Of a stretch of 64,000 bases of DNA, positions 56,801-64,000 are shown piece by piece. Position numbers and translations under genes: made by a program. The DNA is from Novosphingobium sp. AAP83 (lineage in GTDB: Bacteria > Pseudomonadota > Alphaproteobacteria > Sphingomonadales > Sphingomonadaceae): assembly GCF_001295795.1 (NCBI RefSeq), contig NZ_LJHY01000057.1, positions 1-64,000 of the forward strand, given 5' to 3'. Every line of letters starts with the position of its first letter. The stretch's first letter is position 1. The notes below the pieces were generated by a model that saw only the letters and a program-made list of their open reading frames with translations, was not told the origin of the DNA and ran no database searches.

Positions 56801-57289
56801 CAATTGTCCGCCCAGAATGGCAAGGAAGGTGCCGCCTTCGATCAGGCCGGTGCCGCCCATCACTTCATCATCGCGCAAATGCTGCGGCAGGATCGAATAC
56901 TTGACCGGGCCAAACAGCGAGGAATGCAAGCCCATCAGGAATAGGCTGGCGAGCAGCAGCGGGATCGACGTGGTCCAGAAACCGACCAGCGCCACCGCCA
57001 TGATCGCGATTTCGGCCCCTTTGATCCAGCGAATCAGCCGCGCCTTGTCGAGCGTATCGGCGATTTGCCCCGCCAGCGCCGAAAACAGGAAATAGGGCAG
57101 GATGAACAGGCCGGTGGCAATGGCGGCCAGCAACTTTGCCTGTTCTGGCGCGCTTGCATAAATGCCGAAGTTGGCGAGGAAAAGCATCGCGAACTTGAGC
57201 AGGTTATCGTTGAAAGCGCCCAGGAACTGGACCGTAAAGATCGGACCGAAGCGGCGCTGGACAAGCAAGCCGAGATCAGGCGCAGACAT
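53846..57289 (-). CDS. trifunctional MFS/acyltransferase/acyl-ACP synthetase (Aas-like)
   Basis: A 1147-residue fusion. An N-terminal LplT-like MFS transporter (about 1-415, 12 helices) would bring in lysophospholipids. A PlsC acyltransferase follows (about 430-620, NHVSFLD with HX4D near 457 and FPEGRITRTG near 524). A C-terminal AMP-forming ligase (about 650-1140, FTSGSEGVPKGVVLTHRN near 797-814) activates fatty acids. It should repair lysophospholipids at the inner membrane, as LplT plus Aas do in E. coli. It is convergent with dcd and 54 bases downstream of the DUF2339 gene. Confidence 0.93.
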   Translation of the reverse strand: MSAPDLGLLVQRRFGPIFTVQFLGAFNDNLLKFAMLFLANFGIYASAPEQAKLLAAIATGLFILPYFLFSALAGQIADTLDKARLIRWIKGAEIAIMAVALVGFWTTSIPLLLASLFLMGLHSSLFGPVKYSILPQHLRDDEVMGGTGLIEGGTFLAILGGQLLAGLIPPWEAGIAAMGVALAGFAISFAIPPAPAIRGDHRIDWNLWRGTLEILGTAREGRGVWLSILGISWFFAAGAVLVSEFAPLVSGTLAAKQEVATLFLIVFSVAIAIGSLLVNRLLKGEVSARYVPISALVLAGGLIDLWIATSGFAVHTAGASTAQFLATPGAWHILFDLGVIAVSGGMFIVPLYAILQIASPPEKRSQIIAANNVINAGLTVLAVLGVTALLAAGIDVPGLIGALGFATLIVALASVWLLPETLFKSCIRWTLKLLFRVDVHGIENMPKPGERAVVVVNHVSFLDGLLLGAFLPGKPTFAINTHIARSLLIRPFLKLFRAFPVDPTNPMAAKAMVKAVKEGRTLVIFPEGRITRTGALMKVFDGPGMVADKADAPIIPVRLDGLQYTPFSRMQGKVRMRWFPKVSLTVLPPRRFAIEGEMSARQRRAVAGRRLYDEMSAMIFATSDTGRTLFEALCEAREIHGGKALVVEDVKREPLSYDRLLAGTTVLGKRLAQGTQVGDAVGLLLPNVNGVVAAFFALQAHGRVPAMLNFTVGIANMRSACATAAIHTVVTARAFVEQAKLGDVIAALEADGQRVVYLEDIGAQIGAFEKLRALVFAGRAERRHQRLGISPDAPAVILFTSGSEGVPKGVVLTHRNLLSNLAQLAARIDFNSSDIVLNALPVFHSFGLTGGTLLPLLNGIRVVLYPSPLHYRIVPALAYDANATIMFGTDTFLSGYARMAHGYDFYSLRYIFAGAEKVRDETRRTYAEKFGLRIFEGYGATEAAPVIAVNTPMHFMAGSVGRALPAIETRLEDVPGITEGGRLYIRGPNVMAGYFLASDPGKLQPPHEGWHDTGDIVTINDAGFITIRGRAKRFAKIGGEMVSLPAVEGYAAKVWPGFEHAVVTRPDPKKGEQLVMFTTAPDAGHKTLQVWAKANGVAELMIPRDIRIVEALPVLGTGKLDYVTMNAMAATAATVTEPAETDEEMAD

Positions 57290-57343
57290 GAATACCCTTT
57301 CGCAATACGGGTGCGGGACTACCGGAATTAAGTTTGGGGCAGG

Positions 57344-60289
57344 TTAACTTGGGCTGTTGCGCAGCTGGCGGCTGTAGAGCCAGCCGATGCCGATCAGGCT
57401 GAAGCCCAACGCCACGAAGCTGGCAATGCGCAGCAGGCCTTCGAGGCCCGCAGCATCGAGCACGAAGACTTTGGCGACGGCGGCCAGCATCAGCACCAGC
57501 GATACGATCCGCCAGTTGTGCAAGCGTTGGCGGATGCCCCAGAGCAGGAAGCCGATGGCCAGTGTAATGCCGAGCAGCGAGCGCGCGATGTCTTCGGCAT
57601 CGCTGACGCCGGGGGTGACGAGCAGGCTGCCATGGAAGGCCTGGCGCAAGCTGGCCCAAACGAACGCTGCGACCATGGCCATCAGCACGGGTTGTTTCAA
57701 TTTGGCCGCGATGGTGGCGGGAAGGCCGGGCAAACGCTCTGCCAGCAGGATGCACAGCGGGAGCAGCGCGAACAGCGGGGCGAGCCAGTTGAGCAGGGGC
57801 CAAGCGCCGACACCTTGGGCATCCCACAACGGATTGTGCAGGATCAGGCTATACCATGCGGTGTGAAGCGCGGCGGCGGTGGTGAGGGCAATGGCAGCGG
57901 TGGTCGCATTGCGCTTTTGCGCAATGGCCGCGCTGCCAAGCAATGCCGCAGCCCAGACGAGGCGTTGGGCAATGCCGGTGGTGACGAAATCCGCGCCGAC
58001 CAGCGCGGCAAAGCCGTGGCGGTAGAAGCTGTGCAGGGCGATGCCGCCAAGCACTGCGCCGGTTGTGGCGAGGGTGATAGGGACTGCGCGCGATGCCTTG
58101 TCGCGCAACAGCCACCATCCGCCCGCGATCATCAGGGCAGGGGCGGCGAGGCGGCGCAGCAGGGCGAGGGGGGCAAGGTCTGGTTGGTCGAGCGTCATCG
58201 GCAGCCCGCCCAGCGAACGCGTACCCAGATCAAGCCAGTGCATGACCGGCAGGAGCGCCCAGCCTGCGATCAGCATCAGCAATAGGGCACCGGGCACCAG
58301 CAGCGCGCGCACGTTGGCTTGGCGTTGGTGCAAGGCGAGCGCGAGAAGGCCGAGCGGGGCGGCGAGGGGGAGGGCGATTGGCGGAAGGACTTGGGCCAAT
58401 GCTCCATAGGCGAGCAGGGTTGCGGCAGCTTCCGAGGCGCGGCCGACTTTGCCGGTTCTTGCAAAGGCGGCGAGGAAAGCCGCACCAAGCGTCATGCCTG
58501 CCCAGCGCAGCAGGGATTGTGCGCTGAACGGGTTTGCCGAATCGCCGAACAGGGCGGCGATTTCCATCGAGCGGTCCGGCATGGTCGTTGCCAGAAGCAT
58601 TAGCACCGACAGTCCGCCGAAGCTTGCTGCAATCGGTTCGATGCGATGATCGCCGGTGCGCGGGGCAAAGGCCAGCAGAGCGCAGGCCAGTGCCATGACG
58701 CCGAGCGGGGCTTGCCAGTTGGGCAGGGTGCACCAGATCGCCGAGGTTATCAGGAGGGCCCCGGTTGCGATCAGCGTCGCGAAGCGTTTGTCCTGGCGGC
58801 GGTCTGCACAATTCCAGCCCAGCGCCGCGCTGGCGAAGACGAGCGCTGCGCCGCCGAGCGATGCCAGTGTGGTTGCGGTATCGCTCGGGTAATTGACATG
58901 ACGCAGGGCGAGGATCGGGGCGGCCAGTGCGATGCCCGACAGTTCGATGGCGCGCTGGAGCGTCGCCGGTGCTTTCCACAACCGCGCGAGGAGCGGTCCT
59001 GCATGGATGGAGGCTAGCACGATTGCGACGGTGAGGAGCGTAGCCATCGTTGGCGCGGGCCAGACCATCAGCAGGATGAACGACAGCGCGGCGCTGGTGG
59101 TGGGGATGATCGAGAGGTCGTGCTCCTTTTCGCGCCACGCCAGGAACTGGCCCGCGCTGGCGAGCAGGGCGAAGAGGCCCCAGTGGAGCGGCTGGAACCC
59201 GCCTAGTGCGACGAGCAGGCCCAATTGCGCCGCGCCGATGATGGCGGAGAGGGCGCGTGTGATGCGCCGGGTGTTGTCGGTGAACACGAGCAGCGGGATC
59301 AGCAGTGCGAGCAGCGCGACGAAGCCGAAGATCGAGAGCGCGCCGATCAGGCCGAAGGCTTTGCCCGCGATGATCAGCCACAAGCTCCAGCCTGCACCGC
59401 CGACCAGCGCGATCGTGGCAAGCCACGGCCAGCGCTGCACGCGGGCGACACCGGCGAGGCCCGCGATGGTGAAGCCGAGATAGGCCGCCAGCAGCGGGAC
59501 GTTGGCATCAAGGCCGACGGTGAGCGCAGGCGCGGCAAGGCCACCGGCAAGGCCGAGCAGCGCCGAGGGCAGGCCATGGCGCAGTGACAGCCACAGCGCG
59601 CCGCCCGTGACGAGTGCGAGGCCGAGGAAGGCGGTCATCGGGCCGATCAGGCCGTAGAGGCTGTGCGCGACGAGCAGGGCGGCATAGAGTGTGGAAATGC
59701 CCGCGCCCGATAGCGCCTGGGCGACGCGCGGATCGGCGACTTGTTCTTGCTTGCGCCAAGCCCATTCCGCGCCGCCGATCAAGCCGAGGCCGAACAGGAC
59801 ACCGCAGATGGCCTGCACGCCGGGGGTGAAGATGCGCCCGAAAAAGCCTGTGTCGATGGCATATTTGACGATCAGCACGCCTGCGATGGCCAGCGTGATC
59901 CCGCCCGCCCAGATCGGGAGCTTGCGACCGAAGAGGTCTTCGAAATTGAACGCGGGGCCGGTTTTGGCGCGGGCGGGTTCTGGCGTTTGTTGATGAAACA
60001 CATGCGCAGGAGCTTGTTGCACCGGTTCCGGCGCGGCTTTGGCCACGACAGGCACGCTGGCGCGGCTTTCGCGCTGGGGGATGGTTTTTTCGACAGGTGG
60101 AGGCGGTGCCGCTGGCGCTGGCTGAGCGACGGGCGTTTCACGTGGAACAGGCTGTGCTTCGGCCGCGATCCGGCGGCGCAGTTCGTTTTCGACCAGCAGC
60201 AACCGGTGTTCGGTGCGCGACAGCCGCGAACGGGTGTTGAGCAGCAATCCGCCCCCGACGAACACCAGCAATGTGACGATCAATTCCAT
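57344..60289 (-). CDS. DUF2339 giant polytopic membrane protein
   Basis: A 981-residue protein. A short N-terminal helix and a coiled coil (RLSRTEHRLLLVENELRRR, residues 20-40) lead into a Pro/Ala/Gln-rich linker (about 45-115). Some 25-28 hydrophobic helices fill the rest, as in DUF2339 (predicted transport or envelope protein; function unknown). It starts at 60289. A TetR gene is divergent with an operator-like palindrome between, so it may be TetR-controlled. A parS-like sequence lies inside its linker. Confidence 0.86.
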   Translation of the reverse strand: MELIVTLLVFVGGGLLLNTRSRLSRTEHRLLLVENELRRRIAAEAQPVPRETPVAQPAPAAPPPPVEKTIPQRESRASVPVVAKAAPEPVQQAPAHVFHQQTPEPARAKTGPAFNFEDLFGRKLPIWAGGITLAIAGVLIVKYAIDTGFFGRIFTPGVQAICGVLFGLGLIGGAEWAWRKQEQVADPRVAQALSGAGISTLYAALLVAHSLYGLIGPMTAFLGLALVTGGALWLSLRHGLPSALLGLAGGLAAPALTVGLDANVPLLAAYLGFTIAGLAGVARVQRWPWLATIALVGGAGWSLWLIIAGKAFGLIGALSIFGFVALLALLIPLLVFTDNTRRITRALSAIIGAAQLGLLVALGGFQPLHWGLFALLASAGQFLAWREKEHDLSIIPTTSAALSFILLMVWPAPTMATLLTVAIVLASIHAGPLLARLWKAPATLQRAIELSGIALAAPILALRHVNYPSDTATTLASLGGAALVFASAALGWNCADRRQDKRFATLIATGALLITSAIWCTLPNWQAPLGVMALACALLAFAPRTGDHRIEPIAASFGGLSVLMLLATTMPDRSMEIAALFGDSANPFSAQSLLRWAGMTLGAAFLAAFARTGKVGRASEAAATLLAYGALAQVLPPIALPLAAPLGLLALALHQRQANVRALLVPGALLLMLIAGWALLPVMHWLDLGTRSLGGLPMTLDQPDLAPLALLRRLAAPALMIAGGWWLLRDKASRAVPITLATTGAVLGGIALHSFYRHGFAALVGADFVTTGIAQRLVWAAALLGSAAIAQKRNATTAAIALTTAAALHTAWYSLILHNPLWDAQGVGAWPLLNWLAPLFALLPLCILLAERLPGLPATIAAKLKQPVLMAMVAAFVWASLRQAFHGSLLVTPGVSDAEDIARSLLGITLAIGFLLWGIRQRLHNWRIVSLVLMLAAVAKVFVLDAAGLEGLLRIASFVALGFSLIGIGWLYSRQLRNSPS
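60134..60149. promoter_or_regulatory. parS: parS-like site, 14 of 16 matches
   Basis: CGTTTCACGTGGAACA differs from the consensus at positions 1 and 12. It lies in the DUF2339 linker, 16 kb from the main parS cluster. Confidence 0.4.
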
Positions 60290-60291
60290 GA

Positions 60292-60315
60292 CCCGATTCC
60301 CCTATTCGAATCGGG
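60292..60315. promoter_or_regulatory. inverted repeat at the DUF2339 start
   Basis: CCCGATTC (60292-60299) pairs with GAATCGGG (60308-60315) around an 8-base spacer. It begins 3 bases upstream of the DUF2339 ATG, so it may form a leader hairpin or second regulator site. Confidence 0.5.
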
Positions 60316-60326
60316 GGTGTATCGCA

Positions 60327-60347
60327 CAATTGAGCGGCGTTCAATTG
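60327..60347. promoter_or_regulatory. probable TetR operator, perfect 7-7-7 palindrome
   Basis: CAATTGA (60327-60333) and TCAATTG (60341-60347) are perfect inverted halves around a 7-base spacer. The site lies midway between the divergent DUF2339 and TetR genes, where a TetR repressor would control both. Confidence 0.7.
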
Positions 60348-60414
60348 TTTTATTAGACGGTGTTCAGTTTAGCAGGTAGAGCAAGCCGAACCAGTTGGAA
60401 CAAGGGCGCAAGCA

Positions 60415-61014
60415 ATGGGACGGCGGTCAGATCATAGCCGCACAGAATTGAGCGAGATTATCGTGGAAGCAGGCTATCGCCACATGGAGGAGGTGGGCTT
60501 TGCGCACTTTTCGGCGCGCGAGGTGGCCAAGCGCATCGGCTATTCGATTGGCACGATTTACAATGTGTTTGGCAGTTATGACGCGCTGATTCTGGCGATT
60601 AACGGGCGCACGCTGGCATTGTGGCGCGATCATCTTGAGCGGCGGCTGGCTCAATCGCAAGGTGACAGGTTGGCCAAGGCGATTGAAGCCTATTTCGAAT
60701 TTGCGGGCAGACACCGCCACGCATGGGCCGCCATCTATGATTTCCGCCTGCCCGAAGATACCAGCCCGCCCGAAGCCTATCAGGCGCAAGTGCGCGCGAT
60801 TTTTGACATCGTGGTGGCTGAGGTGCGCGCGGCTCTTCCCGAACAGCGCAAAGCTGACGCCGAAGCTTTGACGCGTTCCTTATTGGCGACCGTTCATGGC
60901 CATTGCGTGTTTGCGATGAACGGAACATTCGCGATTTTGGGCGAAACCGACCCTGCGCGCGCGGTTCTGGAGCGTGTTCGTGAAGCGGTTAGCGCGGTTA
61001 CGGCGCCGTCCTGA
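60415..61014 (+). CDS. TetR-family transcriptional regulator
   Basis: A 199-residue repressor. The N-terminal helix-turn-helix is FSAREVAKRIGYSIGTIYNVFGSYDALI (about 30-57), with the TetR signature TIYxxFGS. The C-terminal ligand domain has a late MNGTFAIL segment. It is divergent from the DUF2339 gene with a palindromic operator between. Its 3' end overlaps a convergent lipoprotein gene by 17 bases. The ligand is unknown. Confidence 0.92.
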   Translation: MGRRSDHSRTELSEIIVEAGYRHMEEVGFAHFSAREVAKRIGYSIGTIYNVFGSYDALILAINGRTLALWRDHLERRLAQSQGDRLAKAIEAYFEFAGRHRHAWAAIYDFRLPEDTSPPEAYQAQVRAIFDIVVAEVRAALPEQRKADAEALTRSLLATVHGHCVFAMNGTFAILGETDPARAVLERVREAVSAVTAPS

Positions 61015-61423
61015 GCGCAGCGACGCAGGCTGCGCGATCCACATCGCGGCCATCGCCGCGCCTTGCATCGACATATGTGGCGGTCGCCTGTGCAGAGCCG
61101 GGTTGCGGATAGAGATAGACGTCCAGGATGCAGGCGGTGCCGGTCCATTGCAGCTTGCGTGCATCGTCTTCGATCACATCAAGCCGGGGCGTGCCGAACT
61201 GGCGACCCAATTGCAGCGCATCGGCACCGATCACGCTTTCAAGGCCGGGGATTGTCTGGATTTGCGCCGATGGTCGCACGATGGGGCCGGGGCGGGGCAG
61301 GGTTGTGCGCACTGGCGGCGGGGTCGAGCGGACCGGAGCGCGGCCAACTGATCCACTCCCGCTGCCACCGCAGGACGCCAGCAGGAGCGCGGCAAGAGCA
61401 ACGGCACAATATTTGAAGCGCAT
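60998..61423 (-). CDS. hypothetical lipoprotein
   Basis: A 141-residue protein with a lipoprotein signal peptide (ALLLASC, Cys 18) and a Gly/Ser then Pro/Arg-rich spacer. The rest is a small domain ending in a Cys-containing helix (VDRAACVAALRTAP). Two further Cys residues could form a disulfide. I recognise no family. The start at 61423 gives the signal peptide; the frame above it has none. Confidence 0.75.
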   Translation of the reverse strand: MRFKYCAVALAALLLASCGGSGSGSVGRAPVRSTPPPVRTTLPRPGPIVRPSAQIQTIPGLESVIGADALQLGRQFGTPRLDVIEDDARKLQWTGTACILDVYLYPQPGSAQATATYVDARRGDGRDVDRAACVAALRTAP

Positions 61424-61599
61424 AATCACGGAAGCTGGAATGGCGTGCGCGCGACTTATGGTCAACGCCTAACCCAACCATCCGGCGTATCATGTGCGCG
61501 GTTGGGCGTGTGTGGGCAACGCTTGCCGCCATCCGGCGAAGTCGCTAGGCAAAATGCCAATCTGCACTCATGCAATGCATAGAATGGGGCCAACGCCAA

Positions 61600-62595
61600 A
61601 TGTCCGAACCGCTTTACGACGTCATCGCCATCGGCAACGCCATCGTCGATGTTATGGCACCTTGTGATGATGCCGATATCGAACAGCTTGGGCTGGCCAA
61701 AGGCGGAATGACGCTGGTAGATACGGATCGTGCCCGCGAATTGTATGATGCGATGGGGCCTGCGCGCGAGATTTCGGGCGGATCAGCCGCCAATACTTTG
61801 GCAGGCTTGGCCGCGCTTGGTGCGAAATGCGCGTTTATCGGACAGGTTGCCAATGACCAGCTGGGCGAAGTTTTCGCGCATGACATTCGCGCAGGCGGCA
61901 TCGCCTTTGATACAGCCGCGCGCGAAAGCGATCCGCCGACCGCCCGCTGCCTGATTTTCGTGACGCCCGATGGCCAGCGTACGATGAACACTTTTCTGGG
62001 TGCATCGCAATTCCTGCCCGCAGCCGCGCTGGAGGATGCGACGATTGCGGCGGCGAGTATCCTTTATCTGGAAGGCTATCTGTGGGACCCCGAAGAGCCG
62101 CGCAAGGCGATGCGCCGCGCGATTGCCGCAGCACGCAATGCGGGCCGCAAAGTCGCGTTCACGCTGTCAGACGCTTTTGTGATCTCACGCCATGGCGATG
62201 ATTTCCGCGCGCTGATCGAAGCGGGCGAGATCGACATCCTGTTTGCCAACGAACACGAACTGGCCGCGCTGACAGGCCTCGACGACTTTGACGCAGGGCT
62301 CGCGCAGCTTGCCGCTAAAGTGCCGACGGTGGTCGTCACCCGCAGCGAAAACGGCGCCCATGCCGTGAGCGGCGGCGAAAGCGCCCATGTTCCGGCTGAA
62401 CCCGTCGCCAAGGTGATCGACACGACAGGCGCGGGCGACCTGTTTGCCGCAGGGTTCCTGTTTGGCCATGTGCGCGGGCGTTCGCTGGCCGATTGCCTGA
62501 CGCTGGGCGCGATTTGCGCGGCAGAGATCATCTCGCACTATGGCGCGCGGCCAGAAGCCGACTTGCAGGAACTGGTGGCAGCGCGTTTGGGCTGA
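61600..62595 (+). CDS. PfkB-family carbohydrate/nucleoside kinase (adenosine kinase-like)
   Basis: A 331-residue ribokinase-fold kinase. GGSAANTLAGLAALG (PfkB signature 1) lies near residues 60-74. DTTGAGDLFAAGFLFG near 277-292 (signature 2) holds the catalytic Asp. LYDVIAIGNAIVDV at the N terminus and TVVVTRSENGA match adenosine/ribokinase-type enzymes. The sequence does not settle the sugar or nucleoside. The start at 61600 is family-typical. Confidence 0.88.
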   Translation: MSEPLYDVIAIGNAIVDVMAPCDDADIEQLGLAKGGMTLVDTDRARELYDAMGPAREISGGSAANTLAGLAALGAKCAFIGQVANDQLGEVFAHDIRAGGIAFDTAARESDPPTARCLIFVTPDGQRTMNTFLGASQFLPAAALEDATIAAASILYLEGYLWDPEEPRKAMRRAIAAARNAGRKVAFTLSDAFVISRHGDDFRALIEAGEIDILFANEHELAALTGLDDFDAGLAQLAAKVPTVVVTRSENGAHAVSGGESAHVPAEPVAKVIDTTGAGDLFAAGFLFGHVRGRSLADCLTLGAICAAEIISHYGARPEADLQELVAARLG

Positions 62596-62612
62596 GGTTT
62601 TGTGCTGATGCC

Positions 62613-62631
62613 GGGGCGGTAAGGCCGCCCC
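62613..62631. terminator. short GC-rich hairpin after the PfkB kinase
   Basis: GGGGCGG (62613-62619) pairs with CCGCCCC (62625-62631). No T run follows directly, so it is a weak or bidirectional terminator. Confidence 0.5.
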
Positions 62632-62721
62632 GTCGCGCTGACTTTGTTTCAGGGATCAGCTCTGCGTTCAGACCTTTTTCCGTGCGGTGTCTCGACTTTG
62701 ACTTGACAGGCCGCACTTGCT

Positions 62722-63150
62722 TTAAGCCTGCCGGATGTAATCGCGCATCGCGGCGGCTTCGGCTTCGATCTTGTCGATGCGGTGTTTGACCAGATCGCCG
62801 ATCGAGACGAAGGCGACCATCGTGCCGTTATCGACAACGGGCAAGTGGCGGAAGCGGCGCTGGGTCATCAGGGCGAGTGCTTCGAGCACGGTGGTGCCGG
62901 GCGAGATGGTGATGACCGGTGCGGTCATCATGTCGCGCACCTTCATGTGCAAGGCGGCTTCACCATGCTTGTGCAGGCAGCGCATCATGTCACGTTCGGA
63001 AAAGATGCCCGCAACACCGGTTTCGCCATCGCGCACGGGCAGCGCGCCGATTTTGTGGGTGGCGAGCATGGTGATGGCATCGGATACGTTGTCGTCAGCG
63101 TTGCAGCTCCACACTTCGCCGCGTCCGGCTATAACCTGGGCAATTGTCAT
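62722..63150 (-). CDS. two-CBS-domain protein
   Basis: A 142-residue protein of two CBS domains (about 10-65 and 75-130), which bind adenosyl ligands. ALPVRDGETGVAGIFSERDMMR and HLPVVDNGTMVAFVSIGDLVK are the conserved CBS turns. GGAGG lies 6 bases before the ATG at 63150. Such free CBS pairs act as energy or redox sensors. It has no fused domain that tells its target. Confidence 0.92.
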   Translation of the reverse strand: MTIAQVIAGRGEVWSCNADDNVSDAITMLATHKIGALPVRDGETGVAGIFSERDMMRCLHKHGEAALHMKVRDMMTAPVITISPGTTVLEALALMTQRRFRHLPVVDNGTMVAFVSIGDLVKHRIDKIEAEAAAMRDYIRQA

Positions 63151-63307
63151 GGCATCCTCCATAGGGTTGATGGCCGCGCATGCGCCTATGGGCGTCTTGC
63201 GTTCCACAGTGCTCCCTGTTGGATCATGACACTGATTCGGCCCTTGCGAAAGCATTTGCCTTCACCATTTTCCCCATTCCACTCGGGGCGCGCAAAGGAC
63301 CACAACG

Positions 63308-63601
63308 ATGGCAGGCCATTCTCCACTGGACGATCCGATCAACGCCAGCTTTGCGTGGGCGCGGTATCGCCTGATTATGAAGTGGATGAGCGCGTTCGCA
63401 GCCGTGGTGGTGCTTGCGGTTTCGGGGCTGGTTTATTCATGGGTCGGCTTTGCCTCAATCCACCTTTATGTCGCCACCGCTTTGGGCATTGGGCTGACGA
63501 TTATGCTGATGGCGGCCTTGATGGGTCTGGTGTTTCTGTCGAGCGGCACCGGCCACGATGAATCGATTGAAGACCGGCTTGAAGACGAGCGTAATCGCTA
63601 A
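63308..63601 (+). CDS. small two-helix membrane protein
   Basis: A 97-residue protein. Two hydrophobic helices (about 25-47 and 54-78) are followed by a charged tail (DESIEDRLEDERNR). An ACGATG-type context precedes the ATG. I recognise no named family, though similar proteins occur next to erpA in sphingomonads from memory. Function unknown. Confidence 0.75.
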   Translation: MAGHSPLDDPINASFAWARYRLIMKWMSAFAAVVVLAVSGLVYSWVGFASIHLYVATALGIGLTIMLMAALMGLVFLSSGTGHDESIEDRLEDERNR

Positions 63602-63660
63602 GATCGGACCTATTCGGTTCAGGCGTTGAGGTTTTGCCGCAGAACCCCTATCTTGGGCTT

Positions 63661-63993
63661 ATGTCTGAACCCGTCATCTCGCTCGCCCCCAGCGCCGCCG
63701 CACGCGTTGCCGCTATTGCCGTGAAGCAGGACAAGCCTGCGATCTTGCGGCTGTCGGTTGAAGGGGGCGGCTGTTCGGGCTTTCAATACAAGTTTGGTTT
63801 GGCCGATGCGCCTGAAGGCGATGATACCATCGCCGAAACCGATGGCGTAAAGCTGCTGGTCGATTCGGTCAGTCTTGGCCTGCTGGAAGGCTCTGTGGTG
63901 GAATATGTCGAATCGCTGGGCGGCGCGGCGTTCCGGGTGAGCAACCCGCAAGCGGCCTCTGGCTGTGGATGCGGTTCTTCCTTCGCCATATGA
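63661..63993 (+). CDS. erpA: ErpA/IscA-type iron-sulfur carrier
   Basis: A 110-residue A-type carrier that delivers Fe-S clusters. The ligand cysteines are C38 (GGGCSGFQY), C102 and C104 (SGCGCGSSF). The start at 63661 is family-typical; the frame upstream is not coding. ErpA rather than IscA is a best guess, since no isc or suf genes are near. The stop overlaps an ATGA for a further gene. Confidence 0.9.
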   Translation: MSEPVISLAPSAAARVAAIAVKQDKPAILRLSVEGGGCSGFQYKFGLADAPEGDDTIAETDGVKLLVDSVSLGLLEGSVVEYVESLGGAAFRVSNPQAASGCGCGSSFAI

Positions 63994-64000
63994 TCAAAGT
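63990..64000 (+). CDS. start of a further gene, cut by window end (possibly exodeoxyribonuclease III)
   Basis: ATGATCAAAGT begins inside the erpA stop (ATGA overlap) and reads Met-Ile-Lys before the window ends. Exodeoxyribonuclease III (xth) proteins often begin MIKVA and follow erpA in related genomes, so this is a guess from context, not homology. Confidence 0.35.

Noticed and set aside
58230..59426. 398-codon minus-strand frame inside the DUF2339 gene
   Set aside because: Overlaps on the same strand in a different frame; Arg/Pro/His-rich and without membrane helices.
60292..60315. TTCGAATC resembling a tRNA T-arm
   Set aside because: No acceptor, D or anticodon arms surround it; it is part of a simple inverted repeat.

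Overview
This window reads as a GC-rich chromosomal segment of an alphaproteobacterium, most likely a sphingomonad (Novosphingobium/Sphingomonas type). The basis is gene content and order: the DUF299/hemE/hemJ/rho neighbourhood, CarD, DUF1192, UPF0262, a SUV3-like helicase with S4 and FdxA genes, and a rsmG-parA-parB block beside mnmG/mnmE. Species cannot be fixed from the sequence. I saw no tRNA, rRNA, CRISPR array, transposase, prophage or integrase; it looks like core chromosome.

Layout. (1) 0-7.5 kb: a ligase-associated exonuclease, ClpA, DUF1192, a quinone oxidoreductase, a phospholipid-methyltransferase-like protein and an MFS carrier. (2) 7.5-13.4 kb: a lipid/polysaccharide flippase, two different CDP-alcohol phosphotransferases, inositol-3-phosphate synthase and a sugar/inositol-phosphate nucleotidyltransferase. 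Together they look like a complete route from glucose-6-phosphate through CDP-inositol to an inositol-phosphate lipid or phosphodiester. This is the most interesting accessory system here. (3) 13.4-21.7 kb: DUF2141, rpe, a heparinase-fold protein, purH, a SleB-type hydrolase, a thioesterase, ptsN and hpf. (4) 21.7-28.6 kb: dnaQ, then a tight coaE-aroE-maf-ppsR run, divergent from hemE-hemJ-rho. The 348-bp gap between ppsR and hemE is where oriC lies in Caulobacter and Rickettsia, and it carries DnaA-box-like, GANTC and AT-rich features.

(5) 28.6-33 kb: SUV3-like helicase, S4 protein, FdxA and CarD, with a strongly structured leader before carD. (6) 33-42 kb: two lipoproteins, Sua5, two acyl-CoA dehydrogenases, a DUF815 ATPase, a PQQ-type sugar dehydrogenase, free methionine sulfoxide reductase and a glycine-zipper protein. 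(7) 42-48 kb: parB-parA-rsmG-mnmG overlap stop-to-start, followed by mnmE. Three perfect parS sites lie in this stretch, two inside rsmG and one between mnmG and mnmE, about 19-21 kb from the putative origin. (8) 48-64 kb: dienelactone hydrolase, rpoZ, dnaB, UPF0262, a divergent GH25 protein, cdd, dcd, a three-domain acyltransferase/acyl-ACP synthetase, a DUF2339 membrane protein with a divergent TetR regulator and a clear operator-like palindrome, a PfkB kinase, a CBS protein and an ErpA-type Fe-S carrier.

At least five families of short intergenic repeat occur. One forms 150-170 bp elements with near-perfect terminal inverted repeats (two copies); another is a GC-rich hairpin with three clear copies and one diverged copy. 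Start codons were moved inward from the longest reading frame wherever a Shine-Dalgarno sequence, a family-typical N terminus or a signal peptide favoured it. Residue numbers are counted from the chosen start and some are approximate.
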